Below, piece by piece: positions 47,045 to 58,367 of a stretch of DNA of 64,000 nucleotides (its first letter is position 1; each line of letters begins with the position of its first letter). Source of the DNA: Cenococcum geophilum 1.58 (Eukaryota > Ascomycota > Dothideomycetes > Gloniales > Gloniaceae); contig KV748232.1 of the NCBI GenBank assembly GCA_001692895.1, positions 806,001 to 870,000 on the forward strand, in the 5' to 3' direction. The notes under the pieces were generated by a model. The model did no database searches, was not told the origin of the DNA, and was given only the letters and a program-made list of their open reading frames with translations. The position numbers were made by a program, and so were the translations under genes.

Positions 47045-47094
47045 TATATATAGTATTATACGTAGTATAATATAATAGATATAAAAAATAAAAA

Positions 47095-47844
47095 TAAGGT
47101 GTGAAAAAGATCCATATAGAGTTAGGTACCTAGTTTCGTACTAGAAGAAGCGCTCCTCTAGGTAAGTTAATAAAGCGTAAGCGATATAAGTGAATAGAAG
47201 GAGGACGTGGATAGACGGCCTTAAATAGCGGTTATGTATAAAAGCGGAGTAATTCACTATAAATTAACTAGATTCTAAGCGTGGCCATTCGAGTTTTAAA
47301 TATGTCAATTGGCATCGACATATTATAGTCGTTTCGGAACGTTGAAAGCTGGGTAGAGCTTTCCGTCCGATCATCGGCATACATACGGTCTTTAATTTTA
47401 AAAAGGTAAATATACTGCTTATTTGGATATAATGTAGGCAAGACGTCAAGCGGTGCTCTTAAATATATCTAGGAACGGGAGAGTGGGGTAATGAATTTCT
47501 CATTTTTTTTAAAGGGATCTACTTAACAAGCTGTTGACAGCCATTTTCCAAACACAGCATCTGAGAGTGATTGGGTATCAAAGATTGAACACCCCCAACG
47601 TATTCCGATGGAGAAACAAGGGCTTGCCACCCAAACACACCTTCAAGAAAATTGAATGGATAGATCTACGCTGGTGTATGCTGCGCTAGTGCAAAGTTAT
47701 TAGGGAGACGTCGTGCCTTGGACGAGGATAGTTCTGAAACCTATAATTACTGATTCACATAGAAAGGATAAGCACTATCGAATTCGTATCATACATCAAT
47801 CGTTGCGGCTCCCTCTACGGCTGCTTCGTGATGAGACGACCAAC
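47095..47844. other. Boundary from repeat block to gene region
   Basis: Composition returns from AT-rich to balanced between about 47100 and 47500. No gene was recognised. It contains the 3' untranslated region of the transcription factor gene that ends at 47845. Confidence 0.4.
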
Positions 47845-50648
47845 CTAAGTGCCAGGAGGAAGATTGCGATGGTCGGGAGCTGTGCCATCCGGCAAGTTGC
47901 AGTCTGCTCCTTCCGTGGTATAAAACGGGTTATGTTCGTCGTAAGTAGTGAAGAATGAATTGCCGTAAGCATCTCGACCGTGCTGGAAATTAGGATAGGG
48001 TGTTTGTTGAAACGGTTGGAAGAGGTCAAACTCTTGGGACGACTGATGGAACGCATTCATCCCTGTCGCTGGAGGAAAACCGGAATAATACCCACTCTGG
48101 GTTACTTGCTGTATATCCTGTGGAGGATGGACTGATACAGGATAAGAAAAGCCTTGTGGGTAACCTGAGAATAGATCTCCGTAGATATTCGGTCTATGCT
48201 CAGCAGCCACGGTGTCTTCCTTGAGAAGATCGGATATATCTGCGTGTACCCGAATTGCTACTTTCGGTAACAACTCTATCGAAATCCGGTATGCCCTGTT
48301 TGCAACTGCGTTATCTTCACTCATTTTCCTCAGCCATCTGATAAGCTTCTTCACATTCCATAATATTTCCACTGCACGCTCAGGCATGTGAGTTGCGCTG
48401 TACGACATCTCTAGCATGAAGATAGAGACGGCTTGCATGATATTGTGAACGACAGACCACCACGGACCGGTCTTGTACAGGGATATGGGATCTGGTGTGT
48501 CTGAGAGAAGTCTCGTCATCGCCATCGCTGCTTGCACACAGGCTTGCGCAGATTTCTTGTTAAAATTATCGGACGTACTAGTTTGGTTCTCAATTCGTCG
48601 TTCAATTCTGCATAGACAGGGTCGGTTAATGAGAATCTTAGTGCTAAAGAAGTAAAACCCAAGCATTAGGCGTTCACGGTCGAACGCGGAGTCCGAGATC
48701 TTGCGAGTGAAGTCAAAAGCAGGAGGCAATGAAGCACCCCATTGACCAAGCTGTTCGGACAGCTTAGCCATACTACCTTGGACATTTTGCCAGGACTTGA
48801 TGACTGTTCCTGCCGAGTAGAGGCCGTTTAAAACCTTCTGCGTGACGATACTGATTTGTACGCAAGCTTTGAAGTAAGTGAGAGAACCGGGTGGATCTGT
48901 AACGCGTAAAGCAGTGGGATAGCTTGTCCCGGGCGTTATTTTTTCGCTAGTGTGAGGGGCTGATGAAGGCGTTTGTCCAAGCGTGTGCTTTCTGTACCAC
49001 TCCTCCAACTGTGACACATCCATGTCTTGAGGTGACTGATCTTCGTCTAGAGGCTGTGGCAACGGTACGGAGCATTGCTCATCAACTATCGCACTTGGTC
49101 GACCAGTTATAACCCCTAGCAGGCGCTCGAGAGAGTACAAAGCCCACCAAACACGAACCCTAATCTCTTTAGCCGTTCCTGAAGTGGCAGGGTCCTCGTT
49201 TCGGACATGTAAGCCCAGTGCATACGCATAGCGAAGGGCTATACCCATGATAACCCAAGATCTAGCAAGGCGTTAGCGAGAAACTATGCATAGACTGTAA
49301 GGTAGATTGTAAGGCTTTCTTACCGACTGATCTGCCCAATTGAGAGGTAATAAAGTGCGAGGAGACTTGCAATTTGGATTTGCTGGAGATCAGGGTGAGA
49401 GACTACGGCATCAGCTGTGAATCCAGTAGACCGAGCCCTCGTATAGTAGACTAGGTGATCCCTTTCGTCCCCTTGCCACTCTGCTCTTACTAAATGAGAG
49501 AATCTTGCTCCAATGGCAAATACCAGATTAAGTATGGCTCGCCATTTGTGTGGGATCCGGGTTGGTTTCCCAGCTTTCACTGAAGTATAGTAGCTCTCAA
49601 ACTGTCCAGTAAAACTTCTCTTACGGAGAATGGGGAAAGAGCCCTGGACAGTATCCATGAAACAAGCGAATAGCTTCTCGGCCGTGTCTGGAGTAGGCAT
49701 TTCAAATGGGTCGACAATAAAATCGATTTGGATACTCTCATTGTCTAAATAGTAGGTAGACCCGGCAATATGCTCTACGCTATCCAAAGGCTGCGAATTG
49801 TGACGCTTCCGTGAAGCGTCAATGCGAAGTGCAACCGCTTCGTCGGTATCTCCTGGAGGCCCGTAAGGCATACGAGGCCTTGAGTCATCATCGTCTCCAC
49901 GATCAATTTGAAGTCTCAGACGTCGCAACCACTGTATCTCAGAGTTCTTCCCGATGAAACCTGTGGCTCTGGCTTGTTCGTCGCGATTCAGGTCCTCGTC
50001 CAGAAGGTCCAAGGATTCGTTGGAGCCGACTTCAGCAGACACTTCAGCCTCTCCATGTTCTTCTTTACCGCTGCCTACACCACTGGATACTGATCTTCGT
50101 CTCTTAAGGGATGGTCCATTTGTGGAGGCAGTAACGGACTGCTGTTCATCTTCGCCCTGGGGCGAGAGAGTTAGTTTGATAGCCGGGATGTGTCTACAGT
50201 GAGACGAGAAAGGAAGAGGTGATCTAGCAATGACTTACTAAGTCTAAGAGTCTCTGTATTTGTTGTTGGTCAACAGGTACCACACGGCTCTGCAAATCTT
50301 TGAGCAAGCTGACCATTTCCTTGTTGTGGTCTGTGGTACTTTTGACCGTCAGCGACAATACACAGATTAGAATGTGACAGTAACTCACGTCCTCAGACGG
50401 TCCTTTCGGCCCTGGGTATAAACGCATGGCAAACTGAAAACTTCACAGTGTTTGCAGGTAGGCTTTTCCCCTGTACATTTGACTTTGCGTTTCCGGCAAT
50501 TCGTGCAAGCACGGTCTACTCTTTGTCTGTCACTCACAGCTGAGGACCCGATCGCTGCCTCGCTATCTCTCCTGATTCGGGGTATTGCTACCTTGGGCAG
50601 AACGCTGGACCTGGTGGGCGATTGGGGTGGGATCGGTAATGGAAACAT
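47845..50648 (-). CDS. Zn2Cys6 fungal transcription factor
   Basis: Four exons (50648-50389, 50338-50239, 50156-49324, 49261-47845) total 2610 nt and encode 869 residues. Introns of 50, 82 and 62 nt have GTGAGT/GTAAGT/GTAAGA donors and AG acceptors, and all phases agree. The zinc cluster at residues 48-75 follows C-x2-C-x6-C-x6-C-x2-C-x6-C (ACTNCRKRKVKC starts it), followed by a short coiled segment for dimerisation. The fungal-specific domain includes PILRKRSF, QIASLLALYYLSIGQ and the highly conserved SWVIMGIALRYAYALGLH. The protein should bind CGG-type DNA and activate transcription in the nucleus. The target pathway is not evident. The C-terminus is Tyr/Gln/Pro-rich, as in activation regions. 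Start chosen at the first ATG upstream of the cluster (MFPLPIPPQ). Confidence 0.9.
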
Positions 50649-52708
50649 TTGTAGCACCGGAATCACTAAGTACTTCGCTCAGAGAACTGCAGCGATGAAT
50701 GAGCAATATGGATCTCTGGGCTTGGAGCTTGGTGATTCATGGATCGACTTTTTTAAATCAATGGTAGACGGCTACCTGAGGTGCGGCTGTTCTCAAGCCT
50801 AGACGTGAACGTGCGTAGTGTTGGATCCAAACCTCTTGGCAATTTTTTAGGCAGGACCAAGAGTAGAGATGGAATAGACCTGGGATAGAGCTGCAGTATG
50901 GTGAGCTCGGTTGAGATGTTCTGTAATATGCATCTGCGCTTTGCTATCAGTTTTAGAGAGAGTAGCCCATGTGATGCATCCGGCGAAGAAATGGTTGTGC
51001 TTTGTTGCTGCAGGATTATTCGATAAGGTGCAAATTGACAGCGCGAAAAGCTCGTCAGTCTAGGAACAAGCGATTAGTCCAGAGGCAATCACCACAGAGG
51101 CCAAAAGTTGATGGTGTAGAAGCCGTTGACGAACGCGACCCGAATACTGATGACGGAGATGAATGATCCAAGGTCCAACTAGCCACGCTTTAGATCGGTA
51201 GAAAGATCGAAAGTCTAGCCGAGCTGTGGGTGAGATACCCCGCCGCTATAGCTACGAATACAATTTCACTATTCGCCGCAGATATGGTAAAGTAGGATTT
51301 GGCCCTAGTTGTAATACATGGAGACGTCGAGAAGATTCTAGAGACGGTCGGGAAGATGAAAAAAAAGAGCAGGCGTACCGCAGCATGTGGTGCCCTGGAA
51401 GCTCGCCATCTCGATATATCGTCGGCGGCAAAACCGCATAGCAACAGCAGCCATCGCATTCTAGAAGGCATCCACGGTATCTTTTTCGATGTAGCAGGGA
51501 TCACGGCCGACTATTACTGAGGACGTTGGTGTATACTCCGAGGGAGCTTTCCGATAGTCAGCCCTGTAGGCCATGTTAATAATTCCTACTCCTCTGCAAG
51601 GCATATAACGGTGGGCCTCCGGCTTCGGGAGTATAGCATTTGGTTCCTGGCGAGAGTATAGGAATGGCATAGGAATGGAGTCACCAGCAATCCAATAACG
51701 ATAGTCATCCCATTGCGCTCGCGGCTTCTAAGAATCGCGCGCTCTGCAGAATTCGACGACAAGGGGACCAAACAGCAGGCCTGCGTGGTAGCCTTTCACG
51801 CCTTTCTCAGTCTCGGCTCAACACAACTGTTCTAGGGTGGCGTCTCTAGGTGCAGGCGATGTGCTTGGCTTAATGCCGGAGATGGCCCCGTCGAAAGATG
51901 GCATGGTGTTCTATTCGTCGACATTGCTTTGGATAAGGCTTAATTACTCCATGCTTGCCCCGGGGGGAAAGGCTGTCGTGTCTTCGCAATGTTTGAGGCG
52001 AGCCCGAAGCCTCACGGTCGATGGAGTACTCATAAAGGAACCACTTTTCTAGTCTTCCGGTTACTATCTTGAAAGTCTAAGAGACCTGGTCGACCGTTAG
52101 AACACAAATCACGCTGAAGCATCAGCAGCTTATCACACTTTATCTGAGCCATCCCGCACTTAGTTTTGAGCCTTGAAATCGTCACCCACTTCCAAGACGG
52201 AGTCCGTAACCCGGAGCAGCTTGTGCTCGGCGTTAAGAAGGCACTCAACATTCAAGAGGCTCGAGTAATGAATGAGGAGACTCGGTTCTGCCCAAGAGAA
52301 AAACCCGGCAAACTTTCTGCACGATATTTGGCTGTGGGCAAACACTCATATAACTTGCTGCCGAAGTGCTAAGTTGACGTACGTCTTTGGTGGGGCGACG
52401 ATGTACATCGGAGTTGGGCGCACAACGCCTAAATCGGACCTCCAGGGACCGTTGGTGCGCACGTGCGGGCATACTGCTCCTTATCACCAGCGAAATCTCC
52501 CCGAGGTCTAAGAGCTTATGGGCGAGATATATCGTTATATAATATAAGTTTAGATTTTAAACTATAACTAACCAACTGCCTATATCTAACTTCTTATAAA
52601 ATAGAGCTACGACATCGCTATAACGTAGAGGCGATAGGAGAGATGAGGGGCCTTTAGCTTATAGTATTTTTAAAGTAATTAGACGTAGAGAAGTATATAA
52701 GGTATAGT
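50649..52708. other. Intergenic, no convincing gene
   Basis: Upstream of the transcription factor, so the first few hundred bases hold its promoter. Open frames up to 116 codons occur on both strands (50452-50802 is antisense to exon 1; 51190-51504, 51837-52052 and 52166-52372 overlap others), but none shows a domain or splice-extended frame. AT content rises from about 52520. Confidence 0.4.
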
Positions 52709-53286
52709 ACATCGGCAAAATATTCGCAAGCTAAAGTTCACTTGATAGGTAGTTTGAAATTAAATACTATCAATTACGTCAATTACCTGCCAAATGCCTG
52801 TCGTTGACGTAGTTGACGTAGTTAACGTATTTGACGCATTTGACATGCAGCCTGCGCGCAGCCTGCGCAATTGGATAGATTATTTTAATTTTCCTACTAC
52901 GCTCAATCCTCGCTTATGCTTAAGCTCTAGTAAATTATTAAGCAACGCTATAAAAAATCTAATTATATAGTAGTTCTTTTTATCAAAAGTTTACTTAGGA
53001 AAAAGTTTACGCGTATCACATAATGTAGGTGATGGGGTTATGAAGGTTTGCGGGTTTCGCAAACAAATCAAGCGCATAGACAAAATTTGTTTGCGAAACC
53101 CTCCATAACTAGGGTCACCTTCATAACTCCATCACCTACGTTAGGTAAAGCGAAATCGCCAATTACGCAGGCTGCATGTCAAAAAAACCCGGCGTAGGCT
53201 AGTTCGTCAAGTACGCCAGATAACCTGTCAATTGCATCAAGTAAGTCAATTACATAGCAGTTGAGGCCATCTATAGGGGACGATGT
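52709..53286. mobile_element. Non-autonomous inverted-repeat element H2
   Basis: 578 bp from ACATCGGCAAAATATTCGC to CGATGT. Both ends lead into related subterminal sequence in inverted orientation, including TTTGACATGCAGCCTGCG on the left (~52846) and its complement on the right (~53178), plus TTGACGTAG-type repeats. The right end read backwards (GATGGCCTCAA ... TAGCCTACG ... TTTTTTTGACATGCAGCCTGCG) matches the left end of H1 near 19630-19730. No coding capacity. A 117-bp MITE lies inside it. No clear target duplication was found. Confidence 0.7.
53024..53140. mobile_element. Small 117-bp hairpin MITE
   Basis: Inverted arms TGTAGGTGATGGGGTTATGA / TCATAACTCCATCACCTACG with a further internal inverted pair GGGTTTCGCAAACAAAT / TTTGTTTGCGAAACCC. 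It sits within element H2. Flanks TAA (left) and TTA (right) may be part of a TA-type duplication. Confidence 0.8.
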
Positions 53287-53291
53287 AGATA

Positions 53292-53686
53292 AGGGGTCGT
53301 TCGGTTGCAAGTTCAGATCAGAATGAGGGCTTCAGAATGGAGTTGATCTGGAGCTCCAATCTGATTCTGAGGCGACCGTTCGGTTGAATTCCAGTTCAAC
53401 TTGACTTCAGCTACAAATTTTTTATGTTCCTCTGACCGCCCAAAAAACACGCTAAAAGTCACTAAAAATTTGGCAACTTTACCGTATATAGAATCTGAAC
53501 TGAGGTCTTGGCGTTAGTTCAAATCAGGAGCTCGAAGCTCCTCATTTGAATCTGAAGGCTTCAGATTGCACACGTCCGTGCAACCCGTAGAACCACAGAC
53601 GCGTGTCAAATCGGGAAGGAACGCGTTCGTTCTGCCAGACTTTCAGTTCAGATTCAATCTGACGCTTTTGCAACCGAACGACCCCT
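53292..53686. mobile_element. MITE N1, hAT-like ends (AGGGGTCGTTCGGTTGCAA)
   Basis: 395 bp with 19-bp perfect terminal inverted repeats AGGGGTCGTTCGGTTGCAA. An inner sequence GGAGTTGATCTGGAGC and a second GTTCGGTT word are shared with N2 at 63340. The ends resemble those of hAT-type MITEs, but no 8-bp duplication was recognised. It starts five bases after the end of H2. Confidence 0.85.
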
Positions 53687-53743
53687 AAACTAAAACTAGA
53701 CTAAAACTAATCGACGAGCTTTAGATTTAACATAACCGACCGG

Positions 53744-53769
53744 TCCCCGGGGTCTGATTTATGAGATAA
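53744..53769 (-). repeat. 26-bp motif, inverted copy of 10643
   Basis: Reads TCCCCGGGGTCTGATTTATG then AGATAA. It is the inverted partner of the motif at 10643-10668. Bases 53687-54052 otherwise hold the upstream region of the ligase gene. Confidence 0.6.
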
Positions 53770-54052
53770 TGCAAACGAGCCCCTCCAGCGTCATGCCACC
53801 TGACCTGCAACCTTACGACCGAGGGCCTTCTTCGGAGCATCGCTGATCTTTAGGGTATTGCTACGAGGCATATTTTTAATCAGCAGAATATCGCCTCACA
53901 TGTCCTCAATCAACTCTGGCCATTAATGCACTCTGCCTGGAAGCCTGTGATTCCAAGCTCTGTAAGACCCATTAACGCGCCCGAGACCGTCTCACCTCCC
54001 TTCCCGACACACAGAAACCACCCCCTCTATCCCCCTCTCCCAACTAGTCACG

Positions 54053-55180
54053 ATGGACCTTCCTCCTTCCGCTGAAGCCGCCGAAAGCCATTATTTCACC
54101 CACAATCCTCCTCCGAAGAATCTTAAGTCGAACATTACCCTCGCCCGTGAGTTCATAGATCGGCATGCGGAACAAGGGCGAAGACTGGTACTGGTTACAT
54201 CTGGGGGAACTACAGTTCCTCTTGAAACTCAGACAGTGCGGTACATTGACAACTTCTCTGCCGGAACTCGTGGTGCTACGAGCGCAGAGTACTTCCTGCA
54301 ACAAGGCTACGCAGTCATCTTTCTCCACCGCCAATTCTCTCTCTTACCATACTCGCGGCATTACTCACACAATACACGATCATTCCTGGACTTTATGAAG
54401 GAGGAGAATGGTCGGGTTGTGGTTGATGGACAGCATCAGGAGGAGATGTTGAGGGTCCTAAGGCAGTACTCTGCAGCGAAGAAAGACAACAAACTCTTAA
54501 TCTTGTCGTTTGTGACAATTACAGAGTACCTCTGGGAACTTCGCGAAGTAGCCAAGTTGATGCGCCCGTTGGGCCCCAAGGCAATGTTTTACCTCGCTGC
54601 AGCTGTCTCTGACTTCTTTGTACCTCAAGATCGAATGGTTGAGCACAAGATACAGTCTTCTGAGGAATTTGGCCAGAATACTAACTCCAAAACACCTGCA
54701 GCCCGAACGGAAGGACGCAGTCTCATCATCGATCTCGAACCTGTCCCCAAGTTTCTCAAGCAGCTCGTTGATGGCTGGGCGCCAGAGGGTATGATTGTCA
54801 GCTTCAAACTCGAAACGGACCCTTCGATGCTCGTCAAGAAAGCTCAATACTCGCTCAAGAAATATGCGCATCACCTGGTAATTGGAAACTTGTTGATGAC
54901 GAGGAAGTGGGAAGTTGTTTTCGTCTCAGCAATGGAAGGGGAAAAGTGGATCCGCGTTCCTCGCAATAGAAGATCAAGGAGTGTCTCCGGTGTCGAATCT
55001 TGGATTGGACGTGCGGAAGGTGGCAAAGCCGAAAACACAGAGCCAGTGAGGCCTGGGGCACAAGACACACAAGGCGAACCTATAGTTGAGATCGAGTCTC
55101 TCATTATCCCCGAAATCGCGGACATGCACACGAAACTCATAGCGCAAGCACAAGGAACCAAACCGCAGCAACAGTCATGA
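54053..55180 (+). CDS. CAB2: Phosphopantothenate-cysteine ligase
   Basis: Single-exon protein of 375 residues, close to the usual eukaryotic length. It joins 4'-phosphopantothenate to cysteine in coenzyme A synthesis, in the cytosol. Recognised by DFP-type nucleotide-binding motifs: [14 protein letters not shown] at residues 45-58, [19 protein letters not shown] at 64-82, [14 protein letters not shown] at 178-191 and IVSFKLETD at 248-256. The eukaryotic form lacks the fused phosphopantothenoylcysteine decarboxylase of bacterial CoaBC, as here. Start ATG lies after a C-rich leader. A long C-terminal region (~residues 310-375) is less conserved and Gln/Glu-rich. It ends 107 bases from the convergent MFS gene. 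The CAB2 symbol follows the yeast orthologue. Confidence 0.93.
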   Translation: MDLPPSAEAAESHYFTHNPPPKNLKSNITLAREFIDRHAEQGRRLVLVTSGGTTVPLETQTVRYIDNFSAGTRGATSAEYFLQQGYAVIFLHRQFSLLPYSRHYSHNTRSFLDFMKEENGRVVVDGQHQEEMLRVLRQYSAAKKDNKLLILSFVTITEYLWELREVAKLMRPLGPKAMFYLAAAVSDFFVPQDRMVEHKIQSSEEFGQNTNSKTPAARTEGRSLIIDLEPVPKFLKQLVDGWAPEGMIVSFKLETDPSMLVKKAQYSLKKYAHHLVIGNLLMTRKWEVVFVSAMEGEKWIRVPRNRRSRSVSGVESWIGRAEGGKAENTEPVRPGAQDTQGEPIVEIESLIIPEIADMHTKLIAQAQGTKPQQQS

Positions 55181-55287
55181 TATTATTCTAGGTTTGGGCA
55201 AGATAAAATCTCATGGTAATTCATTTCCACCCGCCATCAATGCACACTAGATGCGAACCTGAGAGATCGGAGGTTAGTGTGAAAGCC

Positions 55288-57213
55288 TCACAATATTATC
55301 CGCCATTGCGCGGTGATATGTCGGATCTTTGCGCCGTAGAGGGTTAGAGGAATCGCTCCGAGCCCAATAACTCCAACGAACACTCCTGCTTGCGTGCCGA
55401 AGCAGTTGATATAGCCGACCTTCTCAACCCACGGAATAACTCCATAGAGGAATCCAAATGCTACAATATTCTTAAGTCCTGAAAGACTGTCAGTGAAAAG
55501 CCTGTTGCGGTGAATTCGCACTATGATCACTTACCATTGACCAACAGCAGAGCATCAGAATTTACAGGCAACGCACAATCACTGACATAAGCTAGAGTGA
55601 TAGTTGGGACCTATATTTTCGTGCTGTCAGCACTGTACAGTTGCTGAAACATGGCTATTCGTCCACTTACAGCTGTTAAAGCAACCGAAATCATCCCATA
55701 GCCGAAGAAGAGCGATGTCCAGTGCAGGGTTCTCTGCACACCATACCCGAAAAGGATACAGCCTGCTGGTGTAACGATGAATGGGATTATCAAGAGATAC
55801 AATCGGCTTTCAGGTTCGAAAAAGCCATTGTTCTTCTTCGTTCGCCAGTCACAGAACTTGTCAACTAACCACCCTCCAGCGTACGCTCCAAATATATTGC
55901 CGATCAAGCCCGGGATGTTGATGAGACCATTGATTTGGGGCTGCCAATTATATGGAGGGGCCTGTAGCACGAAAGAGTTGAGGATGTTGACTGCAACGAC
56001 CCACGCCAGGCTGACAGCGTATCCGAGGAAGGCAAACATGACCGCCGGGTACACAATCATTGGTAAAGGCCGAATAAACATCTTAAATAGATTTGTATCC
56101 GAAGGCACGCCGGACCAGAGACTCATCTCTTGCGCAAACGATTTCTTCGGTACTTGAACTTGTTCCAGAGCAGGCAACCCTGAAACTGGTTTCACGGAGG
56201 CGCACCCTGTCTTTTCCACATCAACATCCTCTTCGGACGATGATGCTATGGCCTGATCGGAAGTCGTTGCACCTAGGCTCTTGGGAACATCCCTGTTGAA
56301 GCGCGTTTCCGGCACGAATAGAAGAACGGCGAAGAAGTTGATGGCAGTGAAAATAACAGCGATCCACTTATGCCACCGCCAGCCTAGACTCTGAACAACG
56401 AATCCACAGATTAGAGGACCTATGGTATTGCCTCCAGATATGGCGTTCATGTAAATACCCATCTTAGCCCCTCGTTCATGCAAGAAGTACAGATCCTGAA
56501 AATCCTATTAGCATGTCCAGCGCATCATGTGAATGTCTCTCATTCTTAGACATCGAAATCATGTGACTACTCACGTTGACAATAGCAGCGCCTAGCGCTT
56601 CAGTCGAGGAACCAGCAAATGCGCCTACGATGTTTGACCAAAGCAAGCTTTCGAAGCTTTGAGCATTCGCACCCCAGATGAAAGTCACACAGAGAAGCAG
56701 ACAAGAAAACACGAAGACCGGCCGTTTTCCGAAGTAATTGGCCATCGGAACCCAAAAAAAGTTCTGCCGTTTTGGTTAACTTGACACACTAGGGGTAGTG
56801 TCTAATGATGCTAAGTTAACTTACAAACAATCCCAGTACCAAAATCGGCCAAAGGAGCAGGTTACTCGTTTCCGTCATGCTCTTACCGAACTCGATGCTT
56901 AGCAAGTAAAAAGCCGGCGCAAGACCTCCGATACCGTAATTCGTCAGGAAAGTGAATGCACACACCGAGCCGAATGCGACGTGCTTCTTCCATATTGGCC
57001 ATCGTAGGGGGTCGTTGGGGTTCGTGTTGGATGGGTGAGGAACGAGGACGAGAGATGATGCATCGCCGCCAGCATCTTCACCAACTGCCAACAGACATCA
57101 GTATTAAACAATGTAAAACTCCCGATTGAGTTCACGTCGGGGGGTATTTCACGTTTGCGGAGCTGCACAGTTCCTTCTGTCTGATCAAGTTCTTTGAGAG
57201 TGTGAAGCCGCAT
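55288..57213 (-). CDS. MFS transporter
   Basis: Six exons (57213-57153, 57084-56825, 56763-56575, 56495-55671, 55610-55535, 55478-55288) total 1602 nt, 533 residues. All junction phases agree; the first donor (GTGAAA) is weak and the first intron is the least certain. Typical features are the N-terminal MRLHTLKELDQTEGTVQL, DPLRWPIWKK before the first membrane segment, FTFLTNYGIGGLAPAFY, the loop FGKRPVF, GSSTEALGAA, and the central cytoplasmic loop after PETRFNRD. About twelve membrane helices are expected. This fungal DHA-like family exports or imports small molecules at the plasma membrane; the substrate is unknown. It is convergent with the ligase gene. Confidence 0.88.
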
Positions 57214-58022
57214 GATGGAAGAATAAATTCACGATTTCCAGTTGCTTAGTTCGGATACGAGGATTGCACCCAGAAAAAAAACCACGTGGAGTCGATAGAT
57301 TTATCTTCAGCTGGGTTCATTGACCTCTGCTCGTTTCACTTGACTTAACTTCACGATCTCGACTCTTGACGGCACAAATCTAAGCACGAGAGGTTGAGTA
57401 GAAAGGGATTTTTCGGGATGGAGGCGAAGTGGTTTCCAGATACTATATACACAGCATCCCCAGAGACCCGATATTCTCCTATCGCCACGATTTGAAGAAG
57501 TCCCAGGTCTCATGCTTGGAGCATGGTTGTCCGTGGTCTTGCGGTGGACCGCCATGGTTTTCTCGTTCGGCTCCCCAACCCCGACATTTTAGCAGGCCAA
57601 TAACAGGATGGTGGGGGAGATCTCCCGAAGCTTTAATAGTTGCTTTGACCACACTTCGATCGGTGTCCTCTCTCTTTAATTGCTCTGGAACCTTTTGGTG
57701 GCTGATAAGCGGAAGCGGTGGACGAAAAAGTTATATTGATGGCGGACTTCGCTTGGGTTTGGGACAGCTTGAACAACCACCTCGACCCGATCAGTTCGCT
57801 TTTGAAGACATCTGCTTCACCTTCATCCATATTAGGCCATCACATCTACCACTTTACATGCTTGTGGCGTTTTCACCAGAAATGTGACTAATAATGGCTG
57901 AAACGTAGGATGGCTTCAGTTGAGCAAACGCTCTTGTTCGGGTGTGACATGTAACCTCCAAGCCACTTTCAGCTCTCCAATATCGTTTGTTGAAATTCAA
58001 GCCTTCGTCCGTAGAGTGATGT
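57214..58022. other. Upstream region of MFS gene, no gene
   Basis: Open frames at 57429-57887 (plus) and 57307-57555 and 57633-57830 (minus) overlap and lack domains. The CCACGTGG at about 57282 is a perfect palindromic E-box-like word 70 bases upstream of the MFS start and may be a regulatory site. Confidence 0.4.
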
Positions 58023-58367
58023 CAAAAATTTGTTTCGCTACGGTACGCAGGCTCACTAAATCGCACATAGTAATTGTAGCGAAGCTGTATGCCTGGCTGC
58101 AGGAACTTTACTTCTGGCGGACTTGCGATTGGCCTTCCTCTGTAGTGTCGTGATCTTTGTCAAATATCGTGAGGTTTCCACCCGTACGATATTACCAAAT
58201 TTCATCGGCAATTGCCGGGACAGCTTTGTATTCGCGTTTTGGCGGCTACAACGGGGGCGTACGTTCTCCTGGCCAACCAAGGCGATTCTCCAGGGCAGCC
58301 AAAAAGGTCCTTGCGATAGTTGGTGGCGATTTAGCGAGCCCGCGTACCGTAGCGAAATAAATTTTTG
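58023..58367. mobile_element. MITE-like inverted repeat P
   Basis: Arms of about 42 bases, CAAAAATTTGTTTCGCTACG... at 58023-58064 and its complement ending ...CGAAATAAATTTTTG at 58326-58367, differ by a few transitions. The 260-base centre has no coding capacity. No target duplication was recognised, so it could also be a decayed longer element. Confidence 0.7.

Larger units (their letters stand above)
46028..47094 (+). mobile_element. Second LINE 3' remnant, carrying two MITEs
   Basis: Matches the 3' region of LINE F from GGTAACTCCTACTA to the A-rich tail ATATAAAAAATAAAAATAA. It is interrupted at a run of ATATAT by a 309-bp MITE and, shortly after, by the 426-bp foldback element K2. Upstream sequence at 45870-46028 is unassigned. 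Confidence 0.8.

Noticed and set aside
10643-53769. A Starship-type giant transposon
   Set aside because: No tyrosine recombinase (DUF3435-type captain) gene or coherent cargo was seen; the interior is nested ordinary transposons plus one regulator.
54044-54874. Minus-strand open frames across the ligase gene
   Set aside because: Antisense shadows of the well-supported ligase coding sequence.
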